Assembly (NCBI RefSeq): GCF_900108185.1
Contig: NZ_FNVA01000001.1
Span: forward strand, 248,001 to 312,000
DNA length: 64,000 bases
DNA from: Bryocella elongata
GTDB taxonomy: Bacteria; Acidobacteriota; Terriglobia; Terriglobales; Acidobacteriaceae
Direction: 5' to 3'
Below, piece by piece: positions 58,331 through 64,000 of the stretch. A program made the position numbers and the translations under genes. How positions within the stretch are numbered: position 1 is the first letter of the stretch; each line of letters starts with the position of its first letter. The notes beneath the pieces were generated by a model. The model was not told the DNA's origin and did not search any database. It worked only from the letters and a program-made list of their open reading frames with translations.

Positions 58331-60808
58331 CTAGACCACGCTGAGGGCCAGGCCGGCGGCTTTTTCTTCGCCTTCCTGGGTGACAGGGCGGTAGTGCAGC
58401 TGGTTGTTGTGCAGGTAGACCTCGAGGAACGCAGGGCGTTCGGCTAGCTGCCCGGCGATGAGCGCCTCGGAGAGCGGGTCTTCGATGAAGCGCTGCAGAG
58501 CGCGGCGCAGCGGACGGGCACCGTAGTTGCGATCGGTGATCGTCTTTTCGAGGATCCAGCGCTTGGCATCGTCCTGCACGCTGATCGTGATCGCCTTGTG
58601 CACCAGGTTGGTGTTGAGGGATTGCACGAGGAGTTCGAGGATCTGCATCAGATCGCTGTCGCTGAGGGCAGTGAACACGATCGTTTCGTCCAGGCGGTTG
58701 ATGAACTCGGGGTTGAAGGTCTTCTTCACCTCGCCCATCACCATCTCCTGCATCTTCTCGAGCACGACTTCATCCTTGCTCGACTGGAAGCCGAGTGACT
58801 CGCGTTTCATCAGGTGCTTGGCACCGATGTTCGAGGTCATGATGATGATCGTGTTCTTGAAGTCGACCGTGTTGCCGAGACCGTCGGTCAGCTGGCCGTC
58901 TTCGAAGACCTGAAGCATCAGGTTGAAGACGTCCGGATGAGCCTTTTCGACCTCGTCCAGGAGGACAACGGAATAGGGATTCCGTTTGACCCTCTCAGTA
59001 AGCTGACCGCCCTCCTCGTAGCCCACGTAGCCCGGAGGCGAACCGATGAGCTTGGAGACGGAGTGCTTCTCCATGAACTCCGACATATCGAAGCGGATGA
59101 GGCTCTTCTCGCTGCCGAAGAGGAACTGCGCGAGGGTGCGAGCGACCTCCGTCTTACCGACGCCGGTGGGCCCAAGGAAGAGGAAGCTTCCGATGGGACG
59201 GTTGGGGTTCTTCAAGCCTGCACGCGAGCGGCGGATCGCACGGGCCAGGGCGCTGATGGCCTTGTCCTGCGCGATGACGCGCTTGTGCAGCTCTTCCTCG
59301 ACCCGGAGAAGCTTCTGGGTCTCTTCTTCCTTGATCGAGGTGATGGGAACGCCGGTCCAGCGCGAGACGACATCTTCGATGTCTTCGCGGGTGACGATGC
59401 CGGAGCAGCTTTCATCGAGGTGGTACTTGTCGCGGAGGGCGCGCAGATTCTCGCGCTCCTTGCGTTCCTCGTCGGAGTAGAAGCGGGCCTTCTCGAACTC
59501 GTGATTCGCGATGGCGTTTTCCATGCGATGCACGATGAACTTGATGCGCTTCTGGACCTCGGTGAGCTCTTCGGGCAGGGTGGTCTGGCGCAGTTTTACG
59601 CGAGCACCGGCCTCGTCGATGAGATCGATCGCCTTGTCAGGAAGGAAGCGATCCGGGATGTAGCGGTGCGAGTGCGAGACGGAGAAGTGGATCGCGTCGT
59701 CGGTGTAGCTGACGGCATGGAACTTCTCGTACTTCTCGCGGATGCCCATGATGATCTTGACGGCATCCTCTTCGTTGGGAGGCGGAACCTTGACGGCCTG
59801 GAAGCGCCGTTCGAGGGAGCGGTCCTTCTCGATGGACTTGCGGTACTCGGCTGGCGTGGTGGCTCCGATGCACTGGATCTCGCCACGGCTGAGGGCGGGC
59901 TTGAGGATGTTGGCGGCGTCGAGGGAACCCTCGGCGGAGCCAGCGCCCACGAGCGTGTGCAACTCATCGATGAAGACGATGGAGTTTTGATTCTCCATGA
60001 GCTCCTTCATGATGGTCTTCAGGCGCTCTTCGAACTGGCCGCGATACTTGGTGCCGGCGACGATCAGCGAAAGGTCGAGCGAGAGAACGCGCTTTTCGGC
60101 GAGGAAGCTGGGGACTTCTCCGTCAGCGATTTTCTGCGCGAGGCCTTCGACGATGGCTGTCTTGCCGACGCCGGGTTCACCGATGAGGACGGGATTGTTC
60201 TTGGTGCGGCGGCAGAGGATCTGGATGACGCGTTCGACTTCGAAGTCGCGACCGACGAGGGGATCGAGCTGCCCGTCGGAGGCGGCCTGGGTGAGGTCGC
60301 GTGAGAACTCCGCCAGCATGGACTGCTCCTGCTGGTTGCCGCGCTGCTTGCCTCCCTGTGCGGGGGCTGCGGGCTTTTCCTGCGTGGTGCGCTGCAGCTC
60401 CTCGCGAATGGTAGCGAGGCGCAGGCCGCGTTCGGTCAGGATCTCGGCAGCGAAGCACTTCTCTTCACGAAGCAGGCCGAGCAGAAGATGCTCGGTACCG
60501 ATGTGCTTGTGGGAGAGCCGTTCGGCTTCTTCTGCCGCGTAGGCGAGAACGCGTTTGCACTCATTGGAGAGCGGGAGGTCGACCGAGGTCGAGACCTTCT
60601 CGCGGACCGTGGTGTGCTGCTCGATCTGCTTGCGGATGGATTCGACAGACGCGTGGGAACGCAGAAAACGATTGGTGAGGGCCTTGTCTTCACGAAGAAG
60701 ACCCAGCAGGAGATGTTCGGTTTCAATGTAGGGCGAGCCAAACTGGCTTGCCTCGTAGCGCGCAAAGAAGATGACGCGCCGCGCCTTTTCTGTATAGCGT
60801 TCGAACAT
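58331..60808 (-). CDS. clpC: ATP-dependent Clp protease ATP-binding subunit ClpC
   Basis: 825 residues from ATG 60808 ([11 protein letters not shown]), with GGGGG just upstream. AAA+ unfoldase that partners ClpP. Two N-terminal Clp_N repeats ([15 protein letters not shown] and [15 protein letters not shown]), first AAA+ domain with Walker [16 protein letters not shown], the UVR/M-domain ([20 protein letters not shown]) that marks ClpC instead of ClpA or ClpB, second AAA+ domain with [15 protein letters not shown], and the ClpP loop region [12 protein letters not shown]. No ctsR, mcsA or mcsB genes adjoin it. Confidence 0.97.
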   Translation of the reverse strand: MFERYTEKARRVIFFARYEASQFGSPYIETEHLLLGLLREDKALTNRFLRSHASVESIRKQIEQHTTVREKVSTSVDLPLSNECKRVLAYAAEEAERLSHKHIGTEHLLLGLLREEKCFAAEILTERGLRLATIREELQRTTQEKPAAPAQGGKQRGNQQEQSMLAEFSRDLTQAASDGQLDPLVGRDFEVERVIQILCRRTKNNPVLIGEPGVGKTAIVEGLAQKIADGEVPSFLAEKRVLSLDLSLIVAGTKYRGQFEERLKTIMKELMENQNSIVFIDELHTLVGAGSAEGSLDAANILKPALSRGEIQCIGATTPAEYRKSIEKDRSLERRFQAVKVPPPNEEDAVKIIMGIREKYEKFHAVSYTDDAIHFSVSHSHRYIPDRFLPDKAIDLIDEAGARVKLRQTTLPEELTEVQKRIKFIVHRMENAIANHEFEKARFYSDEERKERENLRALRDKYHLDESCSGIVTREDIEDVVSRWTGVPITSIKEEETQKLLRVEEELHKRVIAQDKAISALARAIRRSRAGLKNPNRPIGSFLFLGPTGVGKTEVARTLAQFLFGSEKSLIRFDMSEFMEKHSVSKLIGSPPGYVGYEEGGQLTERVKRNPYSVVLLDEVEKAHPDVFNLMLQVFEDGQLTDGLGNTVDFKNTIIIMTSNIGAKHLMKRESLGFQSSKDEVVLEKMQEMVMGEVKKTFNPEFINRLDETIVFTALSDSDLMQILELLVQSLNTNLVHKAITISVQDDAKRWILEKTITDRNYGARPLRRALQRFIEDPLSEALIAGQLAERPAFLEVYLHNNQLHYRPVTQEGEEKAAGLALSVV

Positions 60809-61167
60809 GCTCCCCCTTCGGACCGCAGCCCCCGCGCATTGGAGGTGGTACAAGTTGCGGGGCGCGGTCTGCGATGACGGTTGCCGTGGCCGCCGCGGGC
60901 GGTCGCCTGCCCGCGGAGTAGGGACCTGGCACGCCTGAGCAATGGATTGATCTGGCGTCCAGAGAGTTGGCCCTAGTGTATCCGCAGCTGCACCAAAAAC
61001 GTAGCGGGTACACGGCGTCCGACATCAGAGATTGGACGCCGCTGTGGGAAATCGGTCGCAAACCGGACATTGTTCAGCCCGTCAGCGGGATAACGGGCCA
61101 GCCGGTGTCCCGGATTGGGCCAGATGGGTATCGGGGTGCGAGGTAACGGCCGATTCTGGGCTGCCGG
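60809..61167. other. clpC upstream region
   Basis: About 360 bp. On the minus strand: an inverted repeat GGCGTCC / GGACGCC (61015-61041) that may end the DUF4034 transcript; a GCCCGT/ACGGGC repeat near 61078-61099; a candidate -10 box TACACT near 60980; and in the presumed clpC leader an 8-bp hairpin CCGCGGGC / GCCCGCGG at about 60893-60917. No gene and no CtsR-type operator was recognised. Confidence 0.4.
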
Positions 61168-62229
61168 CTACGGCCAGGAGTTGTGGCCGGTGGACCAGTC
61201 GCGGACCTTCTCGAAGAAGTTCCGGTCTCGCCACACGCCGCGGTTCCACTCGTTGCCGATGGAGGCGAACTGCTGCTGGGCGACGGCGTTGTCGTTGAAC
61301 TTGTAGGCCATGAAGGCGAGCTGGTTGCGTTGGGTTCGATCCGCGTGGAAGCGGGAGTTGAGCACCTGGTAGCCGCGCTGGATGCGAGCCCAGTCGAGTT
61401 GCTTGACCATGGGCTCGAGGTCGCCGTTGCCGCGATGCAGGATGACGGTGGCGGTCTCCCAGTAGATGTAGTCGCCCATGTCCCCGCCGACGTGGTCCGC
61501 GGCGCTCTTCGCGAAGCTGCTGGCGTCGGTCGGGCTGCCGTACCACTTGGGCAGAAGGTAGTTGGTGCGCTGCTTGTAGAAGTACTGATACTCGGGCTCG
61601 AACTGGACGGCGCGGTCGAAGAGCTCGCGCATCTGCCGTTCGTTCCAGCCCTGCGCGAGTCCGACGACCATCTCTTCGGAGAACCATTGCGGGCATTGGT
61701 TGCGCATGTCGCGCGAACCCTCGAGGACGGCCTGTGCTTCGGCGATGCGCTGTTCGAAGAGCTTCCGGCCTTCGTCGGTGACGGTGCGGGCAACGCCGTT
61801 GCCACGGGCAACCCAGGCCCAGCGGGTGAGACTGGTGGCGAGAGCGACGCGGGCCGTGATCGATTCGGGGCGCTGCTGCATCCAGCGACGCAGGAGGTCG
61901 AGATGGGCGACGGTGTCGGGCTCGGTCTGATGCGGCGCGTCGAGGGCACCGTAGAGGGTGCGAAGCTTCCAGGCGCCGCCGTTCCAGCGGGATTTGTCGC
62001 GGCGGAAGCCTGCGGCGAGGCGATCGATGTTGTCGAAGCGCTCGGCGATGAGGTCGGCGCGGACGTCATGGATGAGCTGGCGGGAGCCTTCCTCGGCCTC
62101 GTCGGTCTCCTGCTCGTTGTCCGGAGCGGTCGCGTGGGCTCCTGGAGGTTCAAGCTGTGCGAACAGGCGAGGGGCAGGGATCGTCAGGGCAGCGGCACAC
62201 AGCAGGAGAGGAATGCGGAGACGGCGCAC
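61168..62229 (-). CDS. Exported DUF4034-like protein
   Basis: 353 residues from GTG 62229; GAGG lies about 9-12 nt upstream. Signal peptide IPLLLCAAALTIPAPRLFAQ. After an acidic linker the protein is helical: LIAERFDNIDRLAAGFRRDKSRWNGGAWKL, WMQQRPESITARVALATSLTRWAWVARGNG, LFDRAVQFEPEYQYFY and LLPKWYGSPTDASSFAKSAAD. This is the TPR-like pattern of DUF4034. Likely periplasmic; role unknown. Located between lolD and clpC with no close operon partner. Confidence 0.75.
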   Translation of the reverse strand: MRRLRIPLLLCAAALTIPAPRLFAQLEPPGAHATAPDNEQETDEAEEGSRQLIHDVRADLIAERFDNIDRLAAGFRRDKSRWNGGAWKLRTLYGALDAPHQTEPDTVAHLDLLRRWMQQRPESITARVALATSLTRWAWVARGNGVARTVTDEGRKLFEQRIAEAQAVLEGSRDMRNQCPQWFSEEMVVGLAQGWNERQMRELFDRAVQFEPEYQYFYKQRTNYLLPKWYGSPTDASSFAKSAADHVGGDMGDYIYWETATVILHRGNGDLEPMVKQLDWARIQRGYQVLNSRFHADRTQRNQLAFMAYKFNDNAVAQQQFASIGNEWNRGVWRDRNFFEKVRDWSTGHNSWP

Positions 62230-62318
62230 AGAAGGAACCTCGACAGGGGCGCTAAGAGGACGCGGTCAGGGTACCAATGGTCAGAGGTCGTGGCAACGAA
62301 GTTTGTATCGGGGATGGG

Positions 62319-63014
62319 CTACGCCGGGTGCAGCTGGCCGCCCTTGAGGCGCAGGACGCGGTCGCAGCGTGCGGCGAAGTCGAGGTTGTGAGTGACGATG
62401 AGGCTCGCGAGGCCCTGCTCCCGATGGAGCTGCTGGAGGAGTTCGAAGACCTGGGTGGAGGTGGTGGTGTCGAGATCGCCGGTGGGCTCATCGGCGAGCA
62501 GGAGGCGGGGTTGTGTCACGAGCGCCCGGGCGATGGACACGCGCTGCTGCTCGCCGCCGGAGAGCTCGCCTGACCTGTGATGACCGCGGCCCGCGAGGCC
62601 GACGCGGGCGAGCCAGGTTTCGGCGGCAGCGAGGGCTTCCGACTTCGCAACGCCGCGGGCGAGCAGCGGCATGGCCGCGTTTTCGAGGGCAGTGAACTCG
62701 GGCAGAAGGTAGTGGAACTGCCAGACGTAGCCGATCTGGCGGTTGCGGAAGGCGGACTGCTGACGGGGCGTGAGGGCGGTGACCTCGGTTTCGCCAACGT
62801 AGACGTTGCCGGTTGTGGGGCGGTCGAGCGCGGCCATGAGGTGCAGCAGGGTGCTCTTGCCGGCGCCGGACTGGCCGACGACGGCGACCATCTCGCCGGG
62901 GGCGACCTCGAGCGAGAGGTCGCGGAAGAGCGTGAGGCCGGGGGCTCCGGAGGTGAGCGGAGGGTAGGTCTTTTCGAGGGCCTCGGCGCGGAGGATGGGG
63001 GAGCTGGTTGCCAT
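62319..63014 (-). CDS. lolD: Lipoprotein-release-type ABC transporter ATP-binding protein (LolD/MacB-like)
   Basis: 231 residues from ATG 63014, which shares one base with the stop of the preceding gene; the longer in-frame start is not needed. Walker A GQSGAGKSTLLH, signature LSGGEQQRVSIARAL, Walker B LLLADEPTGDLD, switch His IVTHN. LolD-type Q-loop region YVWQFHYLLPEFTALENA. With a permease of the LolC/E type at the right edge it should extract lipoproteins from, or export substrates across, the inner membrane. Confidence 0.9.
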   Translation of the reverse strand: MATSSPILRAEALEKTYPPLTSGAPGLTLFRDLSLEVAPGEMVAVVGQSGAGKSTLLHLMAALDRPTTGNVYVGETEVTALTPRQQSAFRNRQIGYVWQFHYLLPEFTALENAAMPLLARGVAKSEALAAAETWLARVGLAGRGHHRSGELSGGEQQRVSIARALVTQPRLLLADEPTGDLDTTTSTQVFELLQQLHREQGLASLIVTHNLDFAARCDRVLRLKGGQLHPA

Positions 63015-63502
63015 CAGGCGTTGGTCTCCGGCACGGGGGCTGCGGGGCGCGGCTTCCACTCGGCTCCGAAGGCGACGCCGAGGCGGTTCCAGGCGTTGAT
63101 CTCGGCGATGGCGAAGGTGAGGTCGACGAGGTTCTTGTCGTGGAAGTGCTCGGAGATGGCGGCGAAGTCGGCGTCGGAGGCGTGGGTGGCCTGCAGGTTG
63201 GTGAGAACGTCCGTCCAGGCGAGGGCTGCTTGCTCGCGGGGCGTGAAGGCGTCGGAGGCCTGCCAGTCGGCGATGGAATCCATGGCCTTGATGGCGTCGA
63301 TGCGGGTGTCGGGCTCGTTGTGCTTCTTCAGCGCGGCGGTGTGGAGGCCGACGCAGAAGTTGCAGCCGTTGAGCGTGGAGGCGCGGAGGAAGATGAGTTC
63401 GAGGAGGACGGGCTCGAGCGTGGTCTCGGTGCTGAGGTAGTGGCCGAGAGCGGAGAGGCGGGCGTAGGCCTCGGGGGCGAGTTTGGTGTAGGGAAGGCGC
63501 AT
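63014..63502 (-). CDS. Carboxymuconolactone decarboxylase / AhpD-like protein
   Basis: 162 residues. All-helical AhpD-like fold with the redox motif in LRASTLNGCNFCVGLHTAALKK (CxxC followed by His three residues later), the hallmark of alkylhydroperoxidase-type members. RLPYTKLAPEAYARLSALGHYL at the N-terminus and FHDKNLVDLTFAIAEINAWNRLG at the C-terminus also match. Probably a peroxidase or thiol-redox protein. It is wedged between the permease and lolD with a 1-nt overlap, so it is co-translated with the transporter. Confidence 0.88.
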   Translation of the reverse strand: MRLPYTKLAPEAYARLSALGHYLSTETTLEPVLLELIFLRASTLNGCNFCVGLHTAALKKHNEPDTRIDAIKAMDSIADWQASDAFTPREQAALAWTDVLTNLQATHASDADFAAISEHFHDKNLVDLTFAIAEINAWNRLGVAFGAEWKPRPAAPVPETNA

Positions 63503-63537
63503 CAGGCAGAAGTTCCGGCTTTGAAGAACAAAGTGGT

Positions 63538-63575
63538 GATCGAGTTTCGAGTTGTGGGCTTCGAGCTGCGAGTCT
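63538..63575. repeat. GATCGAGTTTCGAGTTGTGGG repeat
   Basis: TGATCGAGTTTCGAGTTGTG then CTTCGAGCTGCGAGTC between the permease stop and the AhpD-like gene. Confidence 0.55.
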
Positions 63576-63577
63576 TG

Positions 63578-64000
63578 CTATTCGTAGCGCAGGGCCTCGG
63601 CGGGTAGGACGCTGGCGGCGGAGTGTGAGGGATAGAGGGTCGCGAGCAGTGCGGTGATGAGGGAGAGTGCGGCGACGGCGAGGGCGTCGATGATGCGTGG
63701 CGCGAAGGGGAGATAGTCGATGGAGTAGATGCTGGCGTCGAGCTGGATGAACTTGTAGTGCGAGCCGGCGAGGGAGGCGGCGTAGCCGACTACGAGGCCG
63801 AGCACCGTGCCGATGCCGCTAATCAGCAGGCCTTGCGCGAGGAAGATGCGGCGGATCTGCGAGGCGTCGACGCCGAAGCTCATCATGACGGCGATGTCGC
63901 GGGTCTTCTCCATCACCATCATGGTGAGGGCGATGAGGATGTTGAGCGCGGCGACGACGACGATGAGCGCGAGCACGATGAAGGTGACGACCTGCTCGAG
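63578..64000 (-). CDS. LolC/LolE-type ABC transporter permease, 5' end cut by window edge
   Basis: Partial: the frame is open to the right edge, and the first listed start (GTG 63976) is internal, since LEQVVTFIVLA continues upstream. The visible 140 residues are the C-terminal FtsX-like domain: IVVVAALNILIALTMMVMEKTRDIAVMMSFGVDASQIRRIFLAQG (the coupling helix), a periplasmic loop and two more membrane helices ending LYPSHSAASVLPAEALRYE, the usual LolC/E terminus. Together with lolD this forms a lipoprotein-release-type transporter. Confidence 0.9.
   Translation of the reverse strand, partial: LEQVVTFIVLALIVVVAALNILIALTMMVMEKTRDIAVMMSFGVDASQIRRIFLAQGLLISGIGTVLGLVVGYAASLAGSHYKFIQLDASIYSIDYLPFAPRIIDALAVAALSLITALLATLYPSHSAASVLPAEALRYE

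Overview
The window is GC-rich and gene-dense and carries bacterial housekeeping genes. It most likely comes from an Acidobacteriota genome of the Terriglobia type (Granulicella, Terriglobus or Edaphobacter-like). The grounds are the DUF3857/transglutaminase proteins, a secretin fused to a cohesin domain with neighbouring pseudopilins, a DUF4034 protein, a large phospholipase C-type phosphoesterase, and dispersed palindromic repeats of the kind common in those genomes. This is inference from protein content; there is no rRNA or tRNA gene in the window to confirm it. No insertion sequence, integrase, prophage or CRISPR array was seen.

Layout. 1-13.7 kb: two DUF3857 proteins, a polytopic membrane protein, a UPF0104 flippase-like protein, argS, an unrecognised 421-residue protein, a small exported protein, a divergent lipid kinase / Tat-exported metallo-beta-lactamase pair, and a sirtuin preceded by a run of 30 G. 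13.8-19 kb: DUF3592-like protein, pepA, a chemoreceptor with a thioredoxin-like partner, and smpB. 19-25 kb: secretin-cohesin protein, two pseudopilins, an M48 protease and queF. 25-30 kb: small membrane protein, DUF1851 protein, M20 peptidase, MFS transporter and GT2 glycosyltransferase. 30-40 kb: ispG, amino-acid binding protein, phosphoesterase, sugar porter, queG, YihY/BrkB protein and a beta-propeller lipoprotein. 40.7-43.6 kb: cytochrome c maturation genes ccmA-ybaK-ccmB and ccmC-ccmD. 44-47.7 kb: thrC with a MoaD/ThiS-like sulfur carrier, an aminotransferase and two 50-residue membrane proteins. 47.8-54.5 kb: the proteostasis block lon, clpX, clpP, tig. 54.6-64 kb: mutarotase-like protein, family-5 uracil-DNA glycosylase, YtxH protein, a candidate structured RNA, cupin, clpC, DUF4034 protein, lolD, an AhpD-like protein and a LolC/E permease cut by the right edge.

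How the parts work together. The proteostasis genes cover co-translational folding (tig), regulated proteolysis (clpP, clpX, clpC, lon) and ribosome rescue (smpB). queF and queG are two separate steps of queuosine synthesis. The ccm genes export heme for c-type cytochromes. The secretin and pseudopilins are parts of a type II secretion or type IV pilus-like machine whose other genes are outside the window. The lolD and permease genes are part of a lipoprotein-release-type ABC transporter.

Three features go beyond ordinary annotation. First, many genes carry a TAnnnT box only 6-9 nt upstream of the start codon and no Shine-Dalgarno sequence, which suggests common leaderless transcription; ccmA and ccmC share a longer promoter element at identical spacing. 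Second, several families of short strand-biased repeats fill intergenic gaps and in two places lie in frame inside genes (the amino-acid binding protein and queG). Third, a few regulatory candidates stand out: a G30 tract 7 nt before the sirtuin start codon, a pseudoknotted RNA candidate ending in a strong terminator near 57.5 kb, and a hairpin that would hide the thrC ribosome binding site.
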